From Cristatella mucedo (Eukaryota > Bryozoa > Phylactolaemata > Cristatellidae), in the NCBI GenBank assembly GCA_009760855.2, contig WPIO01000096.1, positions 585,001-610,000 on the forward strand: a stretch of 25,000 nt of DNA, written 5' to 3'. The notes below the pieces were generated by a model. It did no database searches. It saw nothing but the letters and a program-made list of their open reading frames with translations, and was not told where the DNA came from. The position numbers and the translations under genes were made by a program. Positions within the stretch are counted from its first letter, which is position 1, and each line of letters starts with the position of its first letter. Of this stretch, positions 9,740-17,518 are shown in pieces.

Positions 9740-10250
9740 CCTTTCTAAAGCGACGGTAAATCCCAGATGAAGTTAATGCGATTAGTAGAACCACTAAAGC
9801 AACCACATTTGCTTAATAGAGCTGAGAATCTTCCCTTAAGCGTTCCGGACAAGCCTTTTTTTGTTCCTGAGACCTTGAGTAGATCGGGATCAAACGCGAG
9901 CCCGACAGAAAACTTTCAACTACGAGAATGTGACAATTAAGTTGGTGTGTAACGGTAATGTAAATCTTCTCGTGAATTATTGTCCTAAACTTTAGTTCAA
10001 AAGTGATCAACCAATACCAATACATTGGCTAAGCACGCCGAAACATTTCAATCTTCTTAGTTTTATATTTGCATAACTCTATATGAGCATGAACATAGTT
10101 CAGTAGGCCCAGAATTATTCCGAAGCCAGACGAAGAATCGTACAACAGCCCAATCCTACTCAAATCATTCCGCCACACTTCATGCGAACTTCATAATTTT
10201 TGGCGACGTAGTTTGCATGTCGGCCTTAGGCAAGAGTACGGCTGCAAAAC
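9740..10250. other. No gene seen
   Basis: About 500 bp of AT-richer sequence. Two 70-residue minus-strand frames (9594-9806 and 9813-10025) have no features of real genes. Confidence 0.5.
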
Positions 10251-10317
10251 TAGTTCACGCCCACTTTCGGCTCGTACCCTATTTTAGCAGCAAGCGCGGC
10301 TGCCTCGACGCTTGTAC

Positions 10318-10622
10318 CTTGACCCCTTCGGATCCGTCCGCTCCGATCTCGCTGCAGTCGTCCGAGGCCGGCCTTTCCTGACGACGCCTTTGCCTGGACC
10401 TTTAGCCTGCGACTTTTTGTCGGCTGCGCCGTTGTCACCGGCCGAGCGGTCGTTCTGCTGCTGGTGCTGCTCACGCACGTCTTCGTCTCTCTCGCGTGAG
10501 GTCTGTCTGCTGTCGTCTTTGTCGTCGTCGCGGCGCTCTACTGACGACGACGACTCGCTGCTGTCCTCGGCGGCTTCACTCGACTTCGCTGGCGGCGAAG
10601 TGGGCTGGGCTTTCGTCGTCAT
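10318..10622 (-). CDS. Candidate coding exon, disordered Ser/Asp/Lys-rich protein with AT-hook-like motif
   Basis: On the minus strand an ATG at 10622 opens a GC-rich frame of about 101 codons (MTTKAQPTSPP...) up to a good donor, CAAG|GTACAAG, at 10318/10317. Read straight through, it continues to a stop at 10284. The translation is strongly biased: Ser/Glu/Asp runs (SSESSSSVERRDDDKDD), then Lys/Gly/Arg-rich sequence containing RKGRPR, a match to the AT-hook core that binds the minor groove of AT-rich DNA. This suggests a disordered nuclear protein, but that is inference. CpG-rich composition contrasts with the flanks. The plus-strand frame at 10312-10668 is its antisense shadow. No downstream exon was identified, so the gene model is incomplete. 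Confidence 0.4.
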
Positions 10623-10758
10623 GCTGGCGTATCTACTTACAATAGTAATAATTTTATGTAGAAACTAAATCTGCGTATCGTGCTCGGAGAGCTGGATCTC
10701 TTTCTTTTTTTAGGCACTTTAAAGATGCGGCATAGTACAGTTGCGTGACGCTCGAAAC

Positions 10759-10977
10759 TTATCTCCCGACGACCACACTTTCTACCCCTTTATTTTCTTG
10801 CGGACAGGGCGGTCGGTCGCTTGCAGCATGTTCTGCCGACGAGTTTGGCGCATCGAGAAAATCAGTGCTAAACGCAGCGGAATCGCTTCGCACCGCGGTT
10901 GAGCGTGACAATAAATCTTCTCTCTTCAATAAATTCTTTTGGAAATTGTAAAGCTCTTTTCTCTCAAAGTGATTGAG
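10759..10977 (-). CDS. Coding-like open segment (possible upstream exon)
   Basis: On the minus strand this 72-codon open segment between stops reads like protein: KELYNFQKNLLKREDLL, then a Ser/Ala/Pro-rich part, ending VVVGR-stop. It has no ATG, so if real it must be an internal exon; candidate acceptor TTTGAG|AGAAAAG. It lies directly upstream of the candidate exon at 10318-10622 on the same strand, and the composition is similar. No family recognised. Confidence 0.25.
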   Translation of the reverse strand, partial: LNHFERKELYNFQKNLLKREDLLSRSTAVRSDSAAFSTDFLDAPNSSAEHAASDRPPCPQENKGVESVVVGR

Positions 10978-11036
10978 TCATTTTGAAGAACAACGAAGTG
11001 CCGGGGACTGAATAGAAACTGAGCGGAAACTACACA

Positions 11037-11395
11037 TTACCGTGAACGCCAAGCGGCGAAGCGGTCGTATTTTCCACGTGTGCCTCTTTTGCTCTGAAGT
11101 CGTGCGATGCTGCCACGAACCTCAAACCTGGGCCACAATTCGAACGCATCTAGTTTAGCTACTGACGGACTCGAGAGCGCGGCACGACCCCACACGTTCG
11201 CCGCCTTTCAGTCTGTGCTTGTTATGCGTGCTCTGCACGAACGCGGCTTGGCAGTGAGACGAACGAATTTCGTAGCTGCTTTGCAGAGACAGCATAATAT
11301 GTACGAAGAATCGTCTCTCGAATCTTTAAAATTTGGTTGTTTTTGCTGTAATAGGCCTCACATTGAACCCGAGACTCCTTAAACGTATTTAGTAG
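11037..11395 (-). CDS. Coding-like segments in two minus-strand frames
   Basis: Two adjacent minus-strand open segments look protein-like. 11395-11222 encodes QCEAYYSKNNQILKIRETIL followed by RTYYAVSAKQLRNSF. 11207-11037 encodes AKLDAFELWPRFEVRG followed by LQSKRGTRGKYDRFAAW and ends near a possible donor, CACG|GTAATG. They are in different frames, so joining them needs an intron or a frameshift. The Tyr/Lys/Arg pattern of the first recalls low-complexity ORFs of some animal transposons, but I cannot name one. A 91-codon plus-strand frame with an ATG (11107-11382) covers the same DNA, and I cannot decide between strands from composition alone. Confidence 0.25.
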
Positions 11396-11510
11396 CTATG
11401 TCTGGTTTAGTAGCCCGTCTGGGTCTGAAATTGCAGCCACAATTCATAGGTTTTGCTTTGACACGCTCACACAGCTTGTGCACTTGGCTTTCCCGAGGAC
11501 GGAATGACAA

Positions 11511-11588
11511 TATCAATAATAATAATAGAATAATAATAATAATATAAAATAATAGAATAATATATAGAATAATATAAAATAATAGAAA
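11511..11588. repeat. (AAT)n / AATA-rich low-complexity tract
   Basis: Degenerate AAT, AATAG and AATATA units; a similar tract is used as the tail of the L2 elements, but no L2 3' end precedes it. Confidence 0.85.
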
Positions 11589-11589
11589 G

Positions 11590-11970
11590 GAAGACGTTTG
11601 TGTAAGGTAAGGTGAGACGCTTGTGGAGCACCTTAAAAATCTCTATTGAATCGCATTCCGACTTTTTGCTTCAAGGGCAGCAGGTAAAAAAGTTACTGAA
11701 ACCAGGCAAGCATGCGAAAGAATTAGCCATACCATGACAAGTAAGCAAAAAGCCCGCGAAAAGAAAAGACTGCACACAAAAATGCTGTTAGAAGGACTTG
11801 TCGCCGGTCACCTAGCCCCGACTGTGACTTAGTGACGGGAACCAGAATAATAGTCAGTGGAACAGCGAAAATCATTTTCGAGAAAATATTACATCAATGA
11901 CGTTGGGTCTGCTGTACCGAGACAGCTAGCTACTCCGGCGGCGGAGACGAAAATAGCGGACTCCCTTTTG
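11590..11970. other. No gene seen
   Basis: Unique-looking sequence without supported open frames, splice pairs or recognisable repeats. Confidence 0.45.
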
Positions 11971-12125
11971 TAAATAAAAAGTATAAAATATAATTCATTT
12001 GCATAGCGCCCCAAGAGAACTTAATCTCTATTCAGGCACTTCACATATGCCTCAGGGCTCGAGCCCACGACCTCAGGGGCGAGCACCTTAACCGCTGGAC
12101 CAAACCATGCTCCGTAGTGGCCCCA
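11971..12125 (-). mobile_element. tRNA-derived SINE, family beta, copy 1, with L2-like tail
   Basis: Minus strand from about 12125: a tRNA-like head with A box TGGTCCAGCGG and B box GGGCTCGAGCCC, separated by GGTGCTCGCCCCTGAGGTCG. A tail follows: GAAGTGCCTGAATAGAGATT, then AAGTTCTCTTGGGGCGC, then AT-rich sequence. The tail matches the 3' end of L2 copy B (GCGCCTAGTGAGAGATTAAG then TTCTCT). Copy 2 is at 17519-17672. It looks like a Pol III-transcribed SINE mobilised by the L2 machinery. Confidence 0.82.
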
Positions 12126-12611
12126 AGCGGCTGCCGGTTCCTCGTTTCCTTCATTAACGGCATCTGTCTGAGCCGTCTTTTGCCGTGAGTGACTGCTCGC
12201 GCACAAAAACTTAAAACAAAAATGTCCTGTTAGCTACAGTTAATGACACGCAATGAGGATCTGGAGCCGTGCTTTCTTGGAGACGAAAGCGTCTGCGTAA
12301 ATTGATCCGTAAGAAAATCTTATATAAAGTTAATTTCAATTTGAAACGGCCATTACAGGTCCATGCTCACTATTTGAAAGACAATTAAGGACAAAAAGAT
12401 AATGTCTAGCGTACATTCCTGTAAGAGGACGACAGCAAGCCCGGTCTTTGTCCTCCACGACCCAAGCGCTTTCGGAAAGTACTCGGGTTGGAGCGGTGAG
12501 CAACTTCGAGCGCAGTTTGAGGCGGGTGAAGCAGGAGGCCGCAGCAGCCTGCAGCCAGCGGAATGCGAATAAACTCGAGAGCGCAGCACCAGCAGCGGCG
12601 GCGGCACTCAC

Positions 12612-12672
12612 CTGCCGGAAGTTTAGCTGCGCAACCGCTGACTGCGAATGCCTCTGCCCTCCAGCTTAAATA
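12612..12672 (-). promoter_or_regulatory. Candidate minus-strand core promoter and non-coding first exon
   Basis: On the minus strand: TATTTAAG (12672-12665), an initiator-like CAGTC about 28 nt downstream (around 12642), then about 30 nt of leader ending in a consensus splice donor CAG|GTGAGTG (exon end at 12612). Spacing is right for a TATA promoter. It could drive a transcript towards the coding-like segments at 10318-11395 on the same strand, but no matching acceptor was proven. The 91-codon minus-strand frame annotated from 12611 begins on the donor GTG itself and is therefore best read as intron. Confidence 0.35.
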
Positions 12673-12679
12673 GCTTACT

Positions 12680-13224
12680 ACTCGACCCGCAGCCTCGTCT
12701 GTATAGGCTAAAGTACATTGCTATATCAAATGCATTAAATTTTGTAAGAAGTGTTATGAATTGCTAACGAAAAATTTCAAAATTATAACAGCATAACTCA
12801 ACGCGAGAAATTGTCAAATTAAGCTTTCAACGTAGCAGACAGCTGAGCTACGAGTGCGCCCAGTCCTACTTTAATTGGACCAGCGACTCATTCTGCTGCA
12901 CGTTTAAGCACCAGTTGGAGCCCCATCAAAAGATATTATTAACGCCAAGGTGTGAAACTCCTGCATCTTGCGGCATCACACCGGCCGCTAACCGAAACGG
13001 ACGCGCTTTTCCTAGACTTGCATTTAGCTGAGTTACACAAGAAAGCCGCCGCTGCTAGAACCTGCCAACAGAAATGCGGCGACGATTGTAATATGAAAAT
13101 CCCGGAATCCTAGCTACAGTTTCGCCAGAATTTGCGCCAACGATTGGCTCACCGATGTACTGCTGTATTTTTAGCTCAGCCGCTCTCCGATACGGGGTAC
13201 CGTTGAAGCACTATGCACCTCTTC
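12680..13224. other. No gene seen
   Basis: About 540 bp without supported coding, repeat or RNA features. Confidence 0.45.
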
Positions 13225-13677
13225 CCGTAGAACCGAGGTCGGCAAACTCCGGCCTTTAGGCCAGATCCGGCCTAGCCAGTGCTCCAGATCCGGCCTAGCC
13301 AATGCTCCAGATCCGGCCTAGCCAGTGCTTTAGATCCGGCCTAGCGGCCCCCTGGTTATTTATTGATGGATCTGACCCAATTGAGCTGTCGCGGTTTTCT
13401 CCACCTTCACTATAGAGGTGCTTTGACTTAATGGCATCCCAACTAACGAGCTTGCTTGGCACGAGCCACCGTCTCTCTGCCGCTTTTTGCTTTGAGTTGA
13501 GAGCTAACTGTTGCTGTGCTTGATTGTGCTTCGCCGGTTTCGCATTATAAAGTTATAAACTGCCCGCTCAAGGCCCTTGCGGAGTGGGCGTGGTTTCTTC
13601 TAGCCTATTTTGCCTCCTTGGCCTCCTGTACTGGCCTAGTAAGTCCACCGTAAAGTTTGCCGACCTCTGCCGTCGAC
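13225..13677. mobile_element. Non-autonomous hAT-like transposon (MITE) with TIRs and 8-bp TSDs
   Basis: Element 13233-13669 (437 bp). The left end CCGAGGTCGGCAAACT and right end AGTTTGCCGACCTCTG are inverted repeats (15 of 16 positions). GGTCGGCAAACT is the terminal sequence typical of hAT-Charlie-type elements. The flanks CCGTAGAA (13225-13232) and CCGTCGAC (13670-13677) match at 6 of 8 positions, as expected for an aged 8-bp hAT target duplication. There is no transposase frame inside, so it must be mobilised in trans. It contains a 23-bp tandem repeat (separate entry). Confidence 0.85.
13261..13345 (+). repeat. 23-bp tandem repeat inside the hAT-like element, about 3.7 copies
   Basis: The units begin at 13261, 13284, 13307 and 13330 and share AGATCCGGCCTAGCCAGTGC with few changes. 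They lie immediately inside the left TIR, a usual place for subterminal transposase-binding motifs. Confidence 0.92.
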
Positions 13678-14178
13678 GATATAACCCTTGAATGTGGCGT
13701 GGGAACAGGCCTCGTTCGAAACGAGACTTGTCTGTGACGGACTGCTTTGGCCAGCGTATGTGACTCTCATTAAACGGCCTTCAAGGAACGAGGTCACACC
13801 CGGAGAAGTTGGTTCAAACAAACTCCGACAGCTAATTGTAACCGCAGCTTAAATACTTCATAATCCAAGTCAAGTGCCTGATCAAGAGTCAACTCAATCT
13901 TACAATTCAGGGTGTCTATTTTAAAGATTAACAAGAATTTGTTTCGTAAGCCAATGCTGGCGATACTGGGTGGGGCGCTTGCAGTGAGCTCGAAAATTAA
14001 GCAGCACCTGCATCAGTCCGGTTTCCCCCAGTCCGGCACAGTTGGAGCACGTGATTGCGGCTGCTGCGCCAGTCCCCAAGCTTTGCGCCGTCTTTGGCTC
14101 TTTGAAATTCGACGGCGGCGCCAGCATTCCTCCTCGGCTAGCCTAAGCGTCGGTCACATTACCAGTTCCTGGTCGCAT

Positions 14179-14181
<3 letters not shown>
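13678..14181. other. Unassigned stretch
   Basis: No supported gene. A plus-strand frame (13912-14313) runs into the adjacent microsatellite and is not credible. Confidence 0.45.
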
Positions 14182-14238
<57 letters not shown>

Positions 14239-14287
14239 AATAAGTACGCGCGCGCGCGTGTGTGTGCGTGTGTGTATATATATACAC
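14182..14287. repeat. Compound (AT)n-(AC)n-(CG)n-(TG)n-(TA)n microsatellite
   Basis: About 49 nt of alternating AT, then CACACAC, a GCGCGCGCGC core, GTGTGTGCGTGTGTGT and TATATATATACACA. It alternates purine and pyrimidine almost throughout, so Z-DNA or cruciform formation is possible. Confidence 0.95.
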
Positions 14288-14669
14288 ATCGACTACGAGC
14301 AGCCTCTGTTTGACACTCTTGCTCTCAAGGCGCTGACGTACTAAGTTTACCCTTTACAAAAGCATTTCGCCAAGGGTTCGTTTGCAATGACGGGGTCGTC
14401 TCTGGAAGCTCAATTCCGGTCAAAGCAGCCATTTTTAAAGAGTTTAAAGGGCTTATCGCTAACTTTGGCGCGTTGTACGTTGATTTGTCAACTATTATAG
14501 CAATATAGTTTCGGCGAATATTTCGTGCAACTATTAGCCTTAGTACGCCTGCAGCAGAGCAGTTTCTGCCTAGTGGTCAGTCAAAATCCTGATCAAACTT
14601 GATCTGAATGGCAAGATCTGGTGGACTAGAAAAATGCGATGAGATGGAAGTTACTTAAGCTCTCCAAAC
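14288..14669. other. No gene seen
   Basis: About 380 bp with no supported feature, apart from a 14-bp palindrome GATCAAACTTGATC near 14593. Confidence 0.45.
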
Positions 14670-14850
14670 TTAGGATCCGGCTTTTATGATTTGCCTCGCT
14701 GCAGCTGCTTTTAGAGGGGCATTGACGTCACCGGAAAGCAATGACGCACTAACAATATTTGTCAAAGCGGCCAGCACCAGATTCATGCACCTCATAATTC
14801 GCACGGTTGGGAGAGACGTCGGTCGGGAAGACCAGGGGTGAGGGGTGAGG
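14670..14850 (-). pseudogene. L2-type LINE relic (copy H), N-terminal part of reverse transcriptase
   Basis: Minus-strand translation: ALTNIVSASLLSGDVNAPLK, then AAAARQIIKAGS. This aligns in order with the copy A block CITNIINMSFASGHVPAPFK then KAVVRPLLKKS. The upstream RPTSLPT fits the DPIPTVLL position. Alignment is limited to about 45 residues and is clearly diverged, so this is an old fragment or a related family. Confidence 0.55.
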
Positions 14851-15221
14851 CGCCCACAGGTTGCAAGTCCGATCGGATGGTCAAGGTCGAGTCCTGAAGC
14901 AGGCAATTCGCTGCAGCCGGCTGCAAGCTGGAGCGATAACCTCCGGGGCTCTATGATTGACGCTATTATATTAATGACGCTGTTGAGTTGGCTGACTTTC
15001 ACTTAGTACCACCGGTCTTCTTAGTTGGCTTCTTAGCCTCCGAGCTCGATACGGACAGGCATGAAGGAGGTGTGAGAAGGAGTGCAGCAGGGCGCGGCAG
15101 TGTAGTGTGGCGCTGCAGTCCGGCCCTGGCGGTGGCCCTAACGGAGGAATGTTGCGCCTAGGCCTTACCATCGAGCCTAGGAAGAATTTAAAAAAATACT
15201 AACGGAGAATTTTAAAAAAAC

Positions 15222-15333
15222 TGATTTAACAGCCTCTTTTTATAGCGACAGAAGAGCCTTTACGGCTATCACCGCCGCTTGCAGTGGCAATAAAGGTCTC
15301 TTGTGGCTATACAAAAAAGAGGCTGTTAAATCA
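15222..15333. mobile_element. Foldback derivative of the SINE-alpha tail
   Basis: The left end TGATTTAACAGCCTCTTTTT matches, as reverse complement, the right end AAAAAAGAGGCTGTTAAATCA (reading to 15333). The interior (GACAGAAGAGCCTTTACGGC, CGCTTGCAGTGGCAATAAAGG) is the same body seen in SINE-alpha copies 1 and 3. The tRNA head is missing and is replaced by a second copy of the tail end in opposite orientation. Origin by two opposed insertions or by a foldback event is inference. Confidence 0.75.
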
Positions 15334-15408
15334 TCTAGTATATTAAAATAAAGTTAACTAGTATATTAAATAGTATATTACTAGTAAAAATTCTAGTATA
15401 TTAAAATT
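15334..15408. repeat. CTAGTATATTAAA-type AT-rich repeat
   Basis: Several degenerate copies of CTAGTATATTAAA follow one another, with TAGTATATTACTAGTA between them. Confidence 0.7.
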
Positions 15409-15508
15409 CACACGACGGACTTCGCAGGCCACAGGAGCCCGTTGATTGGACAAAACAAATTAAAAGGCGTGTGAAGAAAGAAAGAAACTTCCGAAGAAGA
15501 AGAGCGAC

Positions 15509-15623
15509 TTCCGACTTTTTTTCGGGCGCTTTCGGCGCCTTCGCAGCCCTGCGCTCTCTGAATGTCAGCCGTAAACCGCAGGGCGCCTGAAAGGCGCGGA
15601 AGCGCCTGTCGTTCAGTCGGAGA
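15509..15623. repeat. Long imperfect hairpin (about 30-bp GC-rich stem)
   Basis: The arm at 15524-15553 (GGGCGCTTTCGG ... CCCTGCG) pairs with 15577-15608 (CGCAGGGC ... GGAAGCGCC), leaving a 23-nt loop. CCGACT and AGTCGGA extend the pairing outwards on both sides. A minus-strand frame (15401-15649) overlaps it but has no recognisable features. It could be a foldback element or a structured RNA precursor; no transposon ends were identified. Confidence 0.7.
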
Positions 15624-15797
15624 TGCAAACTCATCGATGATGCCGGCAAGCGTTGTATTCTAGCATTGAATCAAAGAGATACGGAGGTCAAGCAGAAGGG
15701 CGGAGGACGCAAGTTTGCTTCGGACAACATCAATGTAAAGAGACTAGGTTTCATGACTCACATGTAATTTCGGATGCCGAAAGAGAAAACCATTGTT

Positions 15798-15872
15798 AAA
15801 AGATATCTACATATGATCAAAGTCAAAAGATATCTACATATGATCAAAGTCAAAGATATCTACATATGATCA
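15798..15872 (+). repeat. 27-bp tandem repeat, 2.8 copies
   Basis: AGATATCTACATATGATCAA starts at 15801, 15828 and 15854, with AAGTCAA between units. Near-identical copies indicate recent duplication. Confidence 0.95.
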
Positions 15873-15951
15873 GGCTTTGCAGAAAGTGCTGACGATGGTG
15901 GCCGATAGGGTAAAACTTTAGAGAGAAATTTCGGTCTAAAATAGTTGTCTG

Positions 15952-16037
15952 TAATAACAACAATAATAATTATAATACATTTGATGTAGTAACCTCAGAG
16001 AACTCAATGTATTTCTAGGCACTTTACATTTGCTGCA
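15952..16037 (-). mobile_element. L2 3'-end fragment with AT-rich tail
   Basis: Reverse complement reads GCAGCAAATGTAAAGTGCCT, then GAGTTCTCTGAGG and an ATTATTATTGTTGTTATT-type tail. Copy B's last segment reads GTAGCAAATTTAAAGCGCCT, then AAGTTCTCTGAC and (ATT)n. It is a severely 5'-truncated L2 insertion that kept only its extreme 3' end. Confidence 0.8.
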
Positions 16038-16059
16038 AATGAAGCACGATCGAATGGCA

Positions 16060-16345
16060 AGTGGTATGCGTGGGTGCAAACGCGTGTGGATACACATCCG
16101 TGCGTATGCGTTTGCGAGCGAATCTGTGCTCATGCGCGCCTTTGCGCGTGCGCGTGTCTATGTGTGCGTTTGCGAGTGTGCATTCGTGCCTCTGTGTGTG
16201 CGCGATTATGTTCGGACACGCTCGGGTGTGTGTGTGTGTGTGTGTGTGTGCATGTGTGTGTGTGCGTGCGTGTGTGTGTGCGTGTGTGTGTGTGCACATG
16301 TGTGTGCTTATGTGTGTGTGTGTTCGCGAGTGCATGCACGTGTGT
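16060..16345. repeat. Degenerate (TG)n-rich, alternating purine-pyrimidine tract
   Basis: Nearly 290 bp dominated by GTGTGTG, GCGTGTG and GCATGTG. The purest (TG)n part is 16226-16320. Five overlapping open frames across it on both strands are artefacts of the repeat. Confidence 0.93.
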
Positions 16346-16583
16346 TGTGCCTCGCGATAGACGATGTGTTGACTCAATTACTAAAGAGTTGTAGACCATA
16401 AGTGAGGCCTGTGGCACTCAGTAATGAGTCTGCCTGCATTCAATCCGGGTGATCCGGTGAAACAGCGACAGCAAATACAGCAGCACTGGAGGCCTCAGTT
16501 TTAGGACATTTCCCCCTCCCTGGACTTTTCCTCACCCCCAAAGTAGGACATTTCCCTTTAAGTTGATGAATGTATAACTAAGA

Positions 16584-16614
16584 ATACATATATACATATA
16601 TATATATATATATG

Positions 16615-16692
<78 letters not shown>
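16584..16692. repeat. (TA)n followed by (TG)34 microsatellite
   Basis: TATATACATATATATA-type tract to about 16623, then uninterrupted TG to 16692. Confidence 0.97.
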
Positions 16693-16693
<1 letters not shown>

Positions 16694-16779
16694 CTGATTA
16701 AATAAAGTTGATACTCGATTAAAATAAAATCAACTCAGTATAATTAGAGAAATGAATCGATTAGAAGGATGGTTTCTAA

Positions 16780-16935
16780 TGGGAGCGAGCCGCCGCCGCG
16801 GCGGTGGACGCGGCGGAGGCAGCGAGCTCTACAGTTTGGTGCCGCGGAAGTTCGGTCCCGCTCGACGCCGCCAAGTACGTGTTCGTACCCGTCAAATCGG
16901 GCGCGGGCTATTTGGCGTTCCTGCAAATGAGCGCA
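16780..16935. other. GC-rich island within element 1
   Basis: CpG-dense sequence (GCCGCCGCCGCGGCGG and onward) in an otherwise AT-rich neighbourhood. All three tracked frames over it are open for 60-70 codons, which mostly reflects lack of stop codons at high GC. One plus-strand frame (16804-16992) reads AAKYVFVPVKSGAGYLAFLQ and looks protein-like, possibly a captured gene fragment. No family recognised. Confidence 0.35.
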
Positions 16936-17047
16936 AAGCCCCATAGGTCTATTGAGCATAACTCGACCTCAAGAGATCTAGTAATGTCCTAATACGCACT
17001 AATTAAAGCACGGAATACAAGGGTGGATCTAGGCGGCAGAGGTGCAG

Positions 17048-17117
17048 CCCACCCTAAAAACCCTATACGCTAAGCCCTAAACCCTAAAAACCCTTAACCC
17101 CAAACACTAAACCCTGA
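17048..17117. repeat. Degenerate interstitial CCCTAAA (plant-type telomere-like) tract
   Basis: CCCTAAAAACCC, TAAGCCCTAAACCCTAAAAA, CCCTTAACCCC and CTAAACCCTG in succession. The unit is nearer CCCTAAA than the usual animal CCCTAA. Confidence 0.8.
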
Positions 17118-17181
17118 ACTATATACTAGGGGAATGTCCTACCCCAGGGTGAAACGTCCGGGGGAAAACGTCCAGGAGAGG

Positions 17182-17510
17182 CTATGCCCGTACCCCGGAG
17201 GCCTCAGCACTGGAGGCAGCTAACTGTAGAGGCTTGAGAACGTAAGCACAGCGGCAGAAAGACGGGGTAATTATGTTGGCACAGAGCGGATCATCAGACG
17301 GGTCATACAAACGGTCGTTGAAATCACTAAGAATTAGATTGGAGCGATTCCCAGCCCAAAAACCTGAGAGAAAGTCTGAGACAATGTTTGGACTGCCACC
17401 CGGTGGGCGATAAATTACCACCGCCGCTGGCGATCAATCTATTACTTGGACAGAAAACGAGATATTGAAAGATAATTCTAGATGGAGCCAAGGAACGCTT
17501 GAAAGTTAAA
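17182..17510 (-). pseudogene. L2-type LINE relic (copy F), AP-like endonuclease domain
   Basis: Minus-strand translation from about 17510: LHLELSFNISFSVQ, one stop, then VVIYRPPGGSPNIVSDFLSG, NLILSDFN, DPSDDP. This follows the apurinic-endonuclease domain of L2/CR1 LINEs: VVYRPP, then a hydrophobic strand, then GDFN-H-DNPSDP. The catalytic GDFN has become SDFN. Recognisable similarity fades by about 17230. The element 1 right flank (17205-17217) lies at this end, so element 1 may have inserted into this older L2 copy. Confidence 0.75.
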
Positions 17511-17518
17511 ACAAGATA

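Larger units (their letters stand above)
16481..17217. mobile_element. Putative novel element 1: clustered inverted GGAC motifs, telomere-like core, 13-bp flanking repeat
   Basis: A perfect 13-bp direct repeat CAGCACTGGAGGC flanks the unit (16481-16493 and 17205-17217). Inside the left edge (16503-16552) are GGACATTTCCCC, GGACTTTTCC and GTAGGACATTTCCC. The right edge (17127-17173), reverse-complemented, reads GGACGTTTTCCCCC, GGACGTTTCACCC and GTAGGACATTCCCC, the same series in the same order. Between them lie a (TA)n(TG)n microsatellite, a GC-rich island (16780-16935) and a degenerate CCCTAAA tract (17048-17117). No transposase frame was seen. I cannot match it to a known superfamily. Confidence 0.55.

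Noticed and set aside
12336-12611. 91-codon Ala-rich minus-strand frame
   Set aside because: Its first codon is the GTG of a consensus splice donor CAG|GTGAGT, so the frame is more likely intron; the Ala runs come from GCC repeats.
16030-16417. Five overlapping Val/Cys- and Thr/His-rich frames
   Set aside because: Direct translations of a (TG)n-type repeat on both strands.
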